Below are positions 7,627-13,972 of a DNA stretch of 19,608 bases, one piece after another. The stretch's first letter is position 1. The number at the start of each line of letters is the position of its first letter. Both the position numbers and the translations under genes were made by a program. This DNA comes from an uncultured Oscillochloris sp. GTDB taxonomy: Bacteria; Chloroflexota; Chloroflexia; Chloroflexales; Chloroflexaceae. Where the stretch lies: assembly GCA_903877345.1 (NCBI GenBank), contig CAIRDL010000893.1, positions 1 to 19,608 on the forward strand. The letters run 5' to 3'. The notes beneath the pieces were generated by a model. The model was not told where the DNA came from. It worked only from the letters and a program-made list of their open reading frames with translations, and ran no database searches.

Positions 7627-8088
7627 TTAGCCAAGATGCTTGAAGGTAAGCTCGGTGCGCCCAATGCGAATAATATCGCCGTTGTGCAGCTCGACCGGAG
7701 TCTGGCGCGTGCCGTTCACGAACGTGCCGTTATCAGTGGCAAGATCGTGCAGCATGAAGCGCAGCGTGGGGGGCGCACCCTCAATACGGATCTTGACATG
7801 CTGGCGCGAGACGGCGCTATCCTCAAGCATCAAGTCGCAGTCGCTTGCCCGCCCAATCAGGAACGCCGTACCGCGCACGCGCACAATCTCACCGAAACGT
7901 GGCCCCTCGCTCACAAAGATGAGCCAAGCATCGGAGGGCGTCGCCGCAGGGCTGTCAATCAGTTCGGTGCGTGCAGCCGCAGCCGGATGTCCTGCGGCCC
8001 CCGGCATGTTCTGTTGGAGCGTCGGTTCAAGCGCTCCGGGCAACGCTGGGCCACGGCCTGGGGTTTTGGGATCGTACTCCGTGATCAT
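7627..8088 (-). CDS. Small soluble FHA-domain protein (153 aa), GarA-like layout
   Basis: Cytoplasmic phospho-Thr reader or adaptor. Residues 1-52 are a disordered Pro/Ala-rich tail with Thr23, Thr41 and Thr50. The FHA domain occupies about 55-153 with GR 79-80, Ser94, His97 and NG 120-121, so every consensus contact is present. There is no TM or signal peptide. Size and layout (short N-terminal tail plus C-terminal FHA) match GarA/OdhI regulators, whose phosphorylated N-terminal Thr binds their own FHA domain. The ETT motif of those proteins is not present, so orthology is not claimed. ATG 8088 has a near-perfect AAAGGAGGA 6 nt upstream, the strongest ribosome site in the cluster, suggesting high stoichiometry. 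It starts 10 bp after the stop of the FHA-kinase-FHA gene. Confidence 0.92.
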   Translation of the reverse strand: MITEYDPKTPGRGPALPGALEPTLQQNMPGAAGHPAAAARTELIDSPAATPSDAWLIFVSEGPRFGEIVRVRGTAFLIGRASDCDLMLEDSAVSRQHVKIRIEGAPPTLRFMLHDLATDNGTFVNGTRQTPVELHNGDIIRIGRTELTFKHLG

Positions 8089-8098
8089 GGCTCCTCCT

Positions 8099-9814
8099 TT
8101 AAGGGGCTAGTTCGCAGACGAGGATAACTTGGCCGATTTGGATGCGGGTTCCGGGGGTCAACCGGCAGTTGGTCATGCGGGCCAGCGGTTGATTATTGAC
8201 CAGGGTTCCGTGGGCTGAGACATCGGCAAGGGTACAGACGCCAGCGTGTTGCTCGATCTGCACATGCTGCCGCGAGATACTCTGGTCGGTAGGATTCAAT
8301 TCATTACGCCCAAGAATGAGCGGGCTACGGTCAAGCAGAATCGTCTGGCCGTTGTGCGGCCCACTCAGTACACGCAGGCGATACTGTTTGGCGGGTGTGG
8401 CAGGGGGAACAAGCGGGGCGGGCGTGCCCGTCTGGGGCAGCGTGAGAATCATGCGGGTCACGGCGCTGGTGAAGGCCGACGGTAGTGCGACGCCGGCACC
8501 GATCCCTAGCGCCTGGGCAAACGCGGCGGCGCTCGGAAAGCGGTGGCGGTAATCTTTCTCCAGATTCCGCAGAATGGCCTCCTCAATCGCGGGCGGAATC
8601 GCTGGGTTGAACTGGCGCGGCGAAGGCGGGGTTGTCGTCAAGTGACGTTGTAACACCTCCAGCGGATTACCGCTACTGCTCTCGAACGGCTGCCGTGCGG
8701 TAAGCAGTTCGTAGAGGACAATTGACACGGCGTAGAGGTCACTCGTCGTGTTGACGGGCATCCCCTTGGCCTGCTCATACGACATATAAAGTGGCGTGCC
8801 GAGAATGAGGCCGTCACGGGTGCGCGTCACTGTCGAGAGCAGTTTGGCAATGCCGAAGTCAATCAGCTTCACCCCGTGCTGGGGCGAAATCATCATATTT
8901 TCGGGCTTAATATCGCGGTGGACGATCTGATGGCGGTGGGCGTACTCCAACCCCTCCAACACTTGGCCGATCACCGGCAGGGCAAAATCAAGCGACCAAG
9001 GCCGTCCTTGCAAAAGGCGGCGGAGACTGCTGCCCTCCACAAACTCCATCGCAATGTAGAGTTGCGGCCCAAAGGTGCCAACCTCGTACACCTGGGCAAT
9101 GTGCGGGTGGCTCAGGTTGAGCGTTCCCTCCTGGTTGAACTTCTGGATAAGATAGTCGTCGCGCAGATCAGAGAGCTTCAGGGCGATCAGTTGATTGTTA
9201 CGCCGCGTGTCCTGAGCCAACACGACGCGGCTCATACCGCCCGCGCCCAACGGGCGCACCACCGCGAACGGCCCCAACATTTGCTGATTGGCCTGCTGCC
9301 CCGGCGTCGGGAACTGGCCGCTGGGTTGGGCGTTGGACGGCGCTACGTGGAATGCGGTCGGCTTGGCGTTCCCAAGGGCGGCTGGCTCGTTTACGCCCGT
9401 TGGTTGCACCACGGGCACCAGTGCCGGGGCACCAAGGCCAATTCGCGCCGGGCCAATCTCAATCACGTCGCCGGGGCCAAAGCTGACCTGCCCGACAGGG
9501 CGACTGTTGACAAAGGTACCGTTCGCGCTCCCCAAATCTTCCAAAAACCACCCGTCTCCATGAAAGAAGATCCGGGCGTGCTGGCGTGAAACCAGATGAT
9601 GGTTGATCACCAAATCATTGTCAGGCGCACGACCAATCAGCAGTGGGCGCTGTGGATTGAGGGACACCTGCTGCGTCTGCCCGTCGCCAAAATGCACTTC
9701 CAGGCTCGGCCCGCCGGATGGGGTGGCCCGGCTCCGGCTACTCAACCAGATGACAAGTCCGACCACCGCGCCAGTGATCAGAAGCAGGCCAAAGAGTGCG
9801 AAGACGACCCCCAT
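8099..9814 (-). CDS. Membrane FHA - Ser/Thr kinase - FHA fusion protein (571 aa)
   Basis: N-terminal TM helix (about 5-24) followed by SSRSR, so the rest is predicted cytoplasmic. FHA-1 (about 38-128): GR 61-62, Ser76, His79, NG 98-99. A flexible linker (130-178) leads to the kinase domain (about 181-437): GAGGM loop 190-194, Lys213, Glu229, HRDIKPEN 299-306, DFG 319-321. The APE-type motif is unusual, SYE at 345-347. FHA-2 (about 476-571): GR 502-503, Ser514, His517, and HG in place of NG at 535-536. With FHA domains on both sides, the kinase could bind phosphorylated partners or its own phosphorylated loops and act as a hub. There is no ectodomain, so input must come from partners. The start has only a weak GGGG upstream, and the preceding 224 bp is a palindrome array. 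Confidence 0.94.
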   Translation of the reverse strand: MGVVFALFGLLLITGAVVGLVIWLSSRSRATPSGGPSLEVHFGDGQTQQVSLNPQRPLLIGRAPDNDLVINHHLVSRQHARIFFHGDGWFLEDLGSANGTFVNSRPVGQVSFGPGDVIEIGPARIGLGAPALVPVVQPTGVNEPAALGNAKPTAFHVAPSNAQPSGQFPTPGQQANQQMLGPFAVVRPLGAGGMSRVVLAQDTRRNNQLIALKLSDLRDDYLIQKFNQEGTLNLSHPHIAQVYEVGTFGPQLYIAMEFVEGSSLRRLLQGRPWSLDFALPVIGQVLEGLEYAHRHQIVHRDIKPENMMISPQHGVKLIDFGIAKLLSTVTRTRDGLILGTPLYMSYEQAKGMPVNTTSDLYAVSIVLYELLTARQPFESSSGNPLEVLQRHLTTTPPSPRQFNPAIPPAIEEAILRNLEKDYRHRFPSAAAFAQALGIGAGVALPSAFTSAVTRMILTLPQTGTPAPLVPPATPAKQYRLRVLSGPHNGQTILLDRSPLILGRNELNPTDQSISRQHVQIEQHAGVCTLADVSAHGTLVNNQPLARMTNCRLTPGTRIQIGQVILVCELAP

Positions 9815-10038
9815 AAGCGTAACCCCACAAGATGCTTACCTACTGTGTACCACCTGCTACGTACACTAGGCTTACCGTTTCGTTGGCGCGTCCCCTGTCC
9901 CAATCCTCACATTCGCGTAGAGACGCAAAATTTTGCGTCTACCGCCGGGTAGAGATGCAAGATTTTGCGTCTACCGCCGGGGTAGAGACGCAAGATATTA
10001 CGTCTACCGCCGAGGTAGAGACGCAAGATTTTGCGTCT
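9815..10038. other. Spacer upstream of the FHA-kinase-FHA gene
   Basis: 224 bp holding the four-copy palindrome array and, next to the FHA-kinase start (about 9832-9880), an imperfect inverted repeat built on GTGTAC/GTACAC, flanked by two direct copies of GGTAAGC (minus strand). No -35/-10 pair stood out, so an internal promoter is possible but not shown. Confidence 0.55.
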
Positions 10039-10042
10039 CTAC
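9917..10042. repeat. Tandem array of four family A palindromes
   Basis: Four units begin at 9917, 9949, 9982 and 10015 (period 32-33 bp). Each is GTAGAGACGCAA plus a short centre plus the complementary half, separated by 6-8 bp of CGCCGG-like sequence. Unit 1 contains a perfect 20-base palindrome (9921-9940). Unit 3 is diverged in its right arm. Unit 4 supplies the TAG stop codon (10039-10041) of the PP2C gene. Each unit can form a hairpin in the mRNA. Confidence 0.92.
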
Positions 10043-11421
10043 GACTTTTGCCGCCCAGTCGCTGTAGGCGGTTGAATTGGATCCGCAGCAGGTGAAGGGT
10101 AGATTGGCTGCAATGTGAGCGTCGGCGGCACCGGCGTAAACGTCGGCGGCACCGGCGTCAGCGTCGGCGGCACCGGTGTAAACGTCGGTTGCGGCGTCAG
10201 CGTCGGCGTCTCTGGGGTAGCCGTTGGTGTCGTCGGGATCGGCGGCGGCTTCGGCACCGGCGTAAACGTTGGCGGCTTCGGCACCGGCGTAAACGTTGGC
10301 GGCGGCGGCACCGGCGTGTCTGTTGGTGGCTTTGTCGGGGCGATGGTACTCGTGGCGCTGGTCAGCGAACTGGACACGGCGGTGGTAGTATCAGTGGCGG
10401 CTGTACTGGCTGTAGGCGAAGTGGTTGGACTGCCCATAGCGACGGTCACACTTACGGTGCTAGGCAGGCTTTGCGGCGTCTTGCCCTGCTCGAACCCGGT
10501 TCGACCGATGAACGCGGCAAGCGACAGGGCGACCACGATGAGCACGATAGCCCCGCCGCCACCGACTAACCAGGGGAGCAGGGGCACGATGCTGCGCCGA
10601 CGAATGGGCGCACCATACTGCACCACCACGGCGCTCGCGTTATCGGTGGTGCCGCAAGCCTGCGCTTGGGCGACGATCTGCTCGGCGGCGAAGCGTGCTG
10701 GTGCGCCGGTCGCTAGGGCGGCGAGGCTCTCCGGCGGCACGACATTGGAAACCCCATCGCTACAAAGCACCAATGCATCGCCCGGCTCTAATGCGAACTG
10801 AAACGTGTATTTGCTGTCAGCTTGGCCCGACTGGGGCAGTTGGATGCTCGGCCCGTTGCCGATCACGTCGGTCAGCAGGGCTGCCCGCTCGTGGTTTAGG
10901 GCGACTTGCAGCGGCAGCAACCCCAGTTCAGCTTGCTGCTGCGCCCAGTTGTGGTCGCGGGTGATTTGGATCGCTTGGCCGCCACGCACCAAGTAGGCGC
11001 GACTGTCGCCAACATTCACGACCAAGGCAGTCGCCCCGACCAGTGCCGCCGCGACCAACGTTGTGCCGACGGTACCAGCCTTGCTGGTCGTCACACTATA
11101 GGCGTAGACCGCCTGATTGGCCGCGTGTACCGCGTATTGGAGGCTCTGGAGTGGGTTGGAGGTACCCGCCTCGAAGTACTGATCAACAACGGTGCTAATC
11201 GCAATGCTGCTCGCCGCCCCGCCTGCCGAGCCACCACCCATCCCGTCGGCAAGGGCCACCAGTGCGCCGAGGTGGGCCTTCGTAGGGATGAATTTCAGGT
11301 CAAGCGTGCAGCTATCTTCGTTGATCGGGCGTCCGGCCTTTTCACTACAGGCTCCGAAATCGAGGGCGGAGCCTGCCGCATTGTTGGCATTGCCGAGTGG
11401 ATTGTCTTTTACCATTACCAT
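10039..11421 (-). CDS. Transmembrane PP2C-type phosphatase with Pro/Thr-rich stalk (460 aa)
   Basis: The PP2C domain is about residues 18-270, with NED 34-36, DGMGG 59-63, GTTL 119-122, GDSRAYL 138-144, SDG 221-223 and DN 260-261; all metal ligands are present. TM about 278-305 is followed by about 150 outside residues, Ser/Thr-rich and then Pro/Thr repeats of two periods: PPTFTPVPK (9 residues) and PPTLTPV (7 residues). The stalk also holds TSATSTIAPTKP, nearly the same as in the kinase at 1214-2806. No folded sensor domain is visible, so the stalk may simply cross the envelope. The ATG at 11421 is 6 bp after the C39-like gene's stop. A second ATG two codons in is also possible. The stop codon lies inside a palindromic repeat, so that insertion may have trimmed or replaced the original C-terminus. 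Confidence 0.93.
   Translation of the reverse strand: MVMVKDNPLGNANNAAGSALDFGACSEKAGRPINEDSCTLDLKFIPTKAHLGALVALADGMGGGSAGGAASSIAISTVVDQYFEAGTSNPLQSLQYAVHAANQAVYAYSVTTSKAGTVGTTLVAAALVGATALVVNVGDSRAYLVRGGQAIQITRDHNWAQQQAELGLLPLQVALNHERAALLTDVIGNGPSIQLPQSGQADSKYTFQFALEPGDALVLCSDGVSNVVPPESLAALATGAPARFAAEQIVAQAQACGTTDNASAVVVQYGAPIRRRSIVPLLPWLVGGGGAIVLIVVALSLAAFIGRTGFEQGKTPQSLPSTVSVTVAMGSPTTSPTASTAATDTTTAVSSSLTSATSTIAPTKPPTDTPVPPPPTFTPVPKPPTFTPVPKPPPIPTTPTATPETPTLTPQPTFTPVPPTLTPVPPTFTPVPPTLTLQPIYPSPAADPIQPPTATGRQKS
10121..10324 (-). repeat. Coding minisatellites in the PP2C stalk (21-bp and 27-bp units)
   Basis: Three 21-bp units (10121-10141, 10142-10162, 10163-10183) encode TPVPPTL-type heptads. 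Two identical 27-bp units (10244-10270, 10271-10297) and a third diverged one (to 10324) encode PPTFTPVPK. Low divergence suggests copy number can change by slippage or recombination, altering stalk length. Confidence 0.88.
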
Positions 11422-11427
11422 AAGTTC

Positions 11428-12735
11428 TCAATCAAGCTCGTCGCGGTGTTGCTTCGCCAGGCTCCGCCAACGCCTCCGCCACCACGTCATGCCGCCGCCA
11501 AAGACGACTGCGGCGGGGACAGAGCCGCAGATGCCACTGACCGCCCGATTGACTTGACGATCAAGCTCAGCTTGAATGCTCTGCTGAATTTTACGTTCCA
11601 AATCAGCCCATGCCCGCTCAAATTGCTCATTGAGTTTATCAGACATTTCCTGTTGGGCTTCGTCGAGCGTGCGGCGAATAACGCCATCCAAACCGGCATC
11701 GGCCCCTTTTGGCGTGACCACCACCAAAATGGGGGCAGGGTAGCCAAAACGGGTTCCGCCAGCGGTTGCCTGCCAAAGCGTGCTGTAGACCCCCGGTTGC
11801 GCTGGCCCGGTTATTTTAACGCTCCAGCGCCCTTGTCCGCCGGGCGGCACCGGCTGCGCCAAGGGTTCGGTTGAACCAGTTAGGGAAGCACTGCCCGAAG
11901 TCTGGGCGAGCGTAACCCCCGCAGGCCACGGCTGGTTGCCACTGTTTAGCAGCACAATCTCTACCTGAACCGTCTTTCCCGGCTCTACAATGGGGAAGAC
12001 CGGCATTGCGTTGAGGCGGGCTTGCAGCGACGAGCCGGTTTGCGGGCCGCTGATGGTGGGGTGCGGCACCGGGTTCGGCGTGACGTTTGGCACGGGACTC
12101 GGCGTAAGTGGCGGTGCCTGCGGCGCGATGGTCATAAACCAGACCTGGGTGCTGAAGGCGACTTTGCGCTCGCCTGCAGCGCTCCCAGGCCAATTATCGT
12201 AAATGATCATCGTCTGGTCGCTCGCATCATAGCCAAAGCCGACGGTGGTATGGGTAAAGTCACGATGCGCCGGATCAGGGCTTAAGGTCACGACCACTGG
12301 ATGGCCGGCGTCAATTTCGGCCCGATAGCGCTGGAAGTTCGCCTCACCGGGGTAGACAAGCGCGGCATTAAAGCTGTAGCCCTTGGCGGAAGCATAGGCC
12401 ATAATCTCGGCCTGCACCTCCGCTTTCGTCCACCCGGTATTATCGTTGGCACCGCAGGTCGTCCCCATCCGGGTACGGAGATCAATGATCGCCGCTTGCT
12501 CACCATTCGCGCCGATCAGCTTGTCATAGCCGTGGCCCGCCCAATAAGCCAAAGCCTGGGCCGTCGCGGTCGGCAGACAACCGCTGTAACATGGCCCCCA
12601 AGTCCCGGTAAACTGCTTCCAATCAGGCACCCCGTCAAGCGCCGTGCGCCCAGTTTGGGCATACGTTGCAGGGCTGAACCCTGGGCCGAACAAGAGCAGA
12701 GCGGTCAGGAAGCCTAGAGCCAGGATGCGCTGCAT
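11428..12735 (-). CDS. Secreted C39-like (papain-fold) protein with FW/NBR1-like domain, coiled coil and C-terminal anchor (435 aa)
   Basis: Signal peptide about 1-26. Residues about 35-205 look like the peptidase_C39-like fold: candidate nucleophile Cys53 in GCLPTA, His162 in FTHTTVGFGYD and Asp180 in YDNW, the usual Cys-His-Asp order. Extra cysteines (49, 94) may form a disulfide. After a Pro-rich linker, residues about 240-341 resemble the NBR1 central (FW) Ig-like domain (VEPGKTV, LLNSGNQPWP, GVYSTLWQ). A charged helix, probably a coiled coil (about 355-400), leads to a short hydrophobic segment (about 401-419) and RRRWR, consistent with a tail anchor. The substrate is unknown; the fold may bind rather than cleave. 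GGAGG lies 6 nt before ATG 12735. It sits between two phosphatase genes, 53 bp and 6 bp away, so a sensory role is inferred. Confidence 0.85.
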   Translation of the reverse strand: MQRILALGFLTALLLFGPGFSPATYAQTGRTALDGVPDWKQFTGTWGPCYSGCLPTATAQALAYWAGHGYDKLIGANGEQAAIIDLRTRMGTTCGANDNTGWTKAEVQAEIMAYASAKGYSFNAALVYPGEANFQRYRAEIDAGHPVVVTLSPDPAHRDFTHTTVGFGYDASDQTMIIYDNWPGSAAGERKVAFSTQVWFMTIAPQAPPLTPSPVPNVTPNPVPHPTISGPQTGSSLQARLNAMPVFPIVEPGKTVQVEIVLLNSGNQPWPAGVTLAQTSGSASLTGSTEPLAQPVPPGGQGRWSVKITGPAQPGVYSTLWQATAGGTRFGYPAPILVVVTPKGADAGLDGVIRRTLDEAQQEMSDKLNEQFERAWADLERKIQQSIQAELDRQVNRAVSGICGSVPAAVVFGGGMTWWRRRWRSLAKQHRDELD

Positions 12736-12788
12736 TGGGTTGCCTCCAACCTGTGGTTCGGGCTCCGCCGGCGGCAGCCGCTGCTAGT

Positions 12789-13718
12789 TTAGCCGACGAT
12801 CACGCCGAGTTTTTTCAACACCAGCCAAGTGCCAGCCGCGACTAGGAGCATGACTAGGAGCGTGAGCCCCGACCAGAGCAGCGGGTGTTCGCGGCGGAGG
12901 CGCAGCGTTGGGGCAAGTGCGCTCGTCTCCGCAGGCTGCGGCTGGTCAAGAAGTGCTTGCTGGAGCCGCATAATCAGAACGGTGATATTGTCAGAGCCAC
13001 CACGTTGGTTCGCAAGATTCACAAGTGCCGCCGCCGCCATTGCAAGCGGGTAGGCCGTGGTGATGTGGGCGATCTCATGATCTGCCACAAAGTTGGTCAG
13101 GCCATCAGAGCAGAGCATGACGGTATCACCGGCTTGCAAGCCAGTAACGGGGGTATAGTCCACCTCAACCGGGCTCTGGTTGCCAATGGCACGGGTGATT
13201 ACATTTTTGCCTTGTTGTGCTGCGGCCTGCGCGGGGGTAAGCAACCCCGCCCGTACCTGCTCTTGCACAACCGAGTGATCCTGGGTGATTGGCTGAATAG
13301 TGCCGTGTGAAACGATATAGGCTCGGCTGTCGCCCACATGGGCCACGAGCAGTTGTTCGCCAAAGAACCAAGCCGCCACCAAGGTCGTACCCATCCGCGC
13401 ATCATGGTCAGCCTGCATCGCCAGGCGCCGCACGGCCATATTAGCGGCCTGGATCGCCTCGGGTAACTCAACCGCCTGTTCGCCATAAAATTGGGCGTAG
13501 AGCGTGTCTAAGGTGGTCGAACTGGCAAGCTCACCGCCCCCATAGCCGCCCATACCGTCGGCAACGGCAAAGAGGTAGCCGCGCTCCTCCAGGTGCAGAT
13601 CTTCGCTTGAGGGCAGCCGCCAACGATCCTCGTTCTGCTCGCGCACCATGCCTTGGTGCGAGAGCCCGACCACTTCGAGTGATCCAACGTAAAAAGTCGC
13701 TGGCGCACTAAGTTCCAT
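12789..13718 (-). CDS. Membrane-anchored PP2C-type Ser/Thr phosphatase, compact (309 aa)
   Basis: Closest of the three phosphatases to the standard PrpC/Stp/PstP form. The PP2C domain is about 15-252: NED 29-31, DGMGG 54-58, GTTL 110-113, GDSRAY 129-134, SDG 204-206, DN 243-244. A linker leads to a TM helix (about 280-301) with only about eight residues beyond, so it has no ectodomain. It is the first gene of the run and probably a general off-switch for the kinases. ATG 13718 has no Shine-Dalgarno; a 26-bp perfect palindrome ends 10 nt upstream. A GTG at Val16 with GGA about 9 nt upstream is an alternative and would still keep the whole PP2C core. The palindrome may be an operator or a translation-controlling hairpin. 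Confidence 0.93.
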   Translation of the reverse strand: MELSAPATFYVGSLEVVGLSHQGMVREQNEDRWRLPSSEDLHLEERGYLFAVADGMGGYGGGELASSTTLDTLYAQFYGEQAVELPEAIQAANMAVRRLAMQADHDARMGTTLVAAWFFGEQLLVAHVGDSRAYIVSHGTIQPITQDHSVVQEQVRAGLLTPAQAAAQQGKNVITRAIGNQSPVEVDYTPVTGLQAGDTVMLCSDGLTNFVADHEIAHITTAYPLAMAAAALVNLANQRGGSDNITVLIMRLQQALLDQPQPAETSALAPTLRLRREHPLLWSGLTLLVMLLVAAGTWLVLKKLGVIVG

Positions 13719-13728
13719 TGGCGCATAT

Positions 13729-13754
13729 CACGCACCCTAGATCTAGGGTGCGTG
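13729..13754. promoter_or_regulatory. 26-bp perfect palindrome just upstream of the first phosphatase gene
   Basis: Both 13-base halves match exactly (CACGCACCCTAGA and its complement), centred on AGATCT, with no loop. It ends 10 nt before ATG 13718. A full-length even palindrome suits a dimeric repressor operator. In RNA it could form a hairpin next to the ribosome site. It has only this one copy in the window, unlike the dispersed repeats. Confidence 0.6.
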
Positions 13755-13803
13755 TCCTTAAAGCCCACGGTTTGCCACGCCACAGCAGCCGGATTATGTG
13801 ACC

Positions 13804-13826
13804 GGGGCTACCAATGAGGTAGCCCC
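13804..13826 (-). terminator. Strong GC-rich hairpin, possible terminator or attenuator
   Basis: Perfect 9-bp stem GGGGCTACC / GGTAGCCCC with a 5-nt loop (AATGA on the plus strand). It lies 3' of the glycosidase and 5' of the first phosphatase. No T-run follows on either strand, so Rho-independent termination is only a possibility. Confidence 0.4.
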
Positions 13827-13844
13827 AGCTAACTAAACTACTTG

Positions 13845-13970
13845 GCACTACCGCAAAAGGCACGCTGTCACCCTGAGCGAAGCAAAGGGTCTCGGCATCC
13901 CTATCGCCCGCCGGGACGCTTCGCTGCGCTCAGCGTGACAAAGCTCACAGCGTGCCTTTTGCTCTATTGC
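13845..13970. mobile_element. Small terminal-inverted-repeat element, copy 1 (126 bp, MITE/REP-like)
   Basis: The 24-bp ends 13845-13868 and 13947-13970 are inverted copies with three mismatches; the inner 16 (GCAAAAGGCACGCTGT) are perfect. The interior holds CACCCTGAGCGAAGC and its inverted counterpart. It codes for nothing. The glycosidase stop codon is 2 bp away, so the element forms the 3' end of that transcript. No flanking direct repeat is visible. Confidence 0.75.
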
Positions 13971-13972
13971 CG

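Larger units (their letters stand above)
13719..13972. other. Spacer between the glycosidase gene and the phospho-signalling run
   Basis: 254 bp containing, from the phosphatase outward, a 26-bp palindrome (13729-13754), a 9-bp-stem hairpin (13804-13826) and a 126-bp terminal-inverted-repeat element (13845-13970). The phospho-signalling promoter should lie here if the run is an independent operon. I could not assign a confident -35/-10 pair. Confidence 0.6.

Noticed and set aside
9917..10042. Regular repeat array resembling a CRISPR
   Set aside because: The units are palindromes with 6-8 bp near-identical spacers, far too short and not unique. There are no cas genes.
10906..11874. Long plus-strand reading frame of 322 codons
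   Set aside because: It is antisense to the PP2C and C39-like genes, which have full domain support. It has no recognisable motif or ribosome site.
39..13718. A type VI or type VII secretion locus regulated by kinase/phosphatase/FHA
   Set aside because: No secretion structural gene (TssB/C, ClpV, VgrG, EssC, WXG100) is present in the window. Only the regulatory-type proteins are seen.
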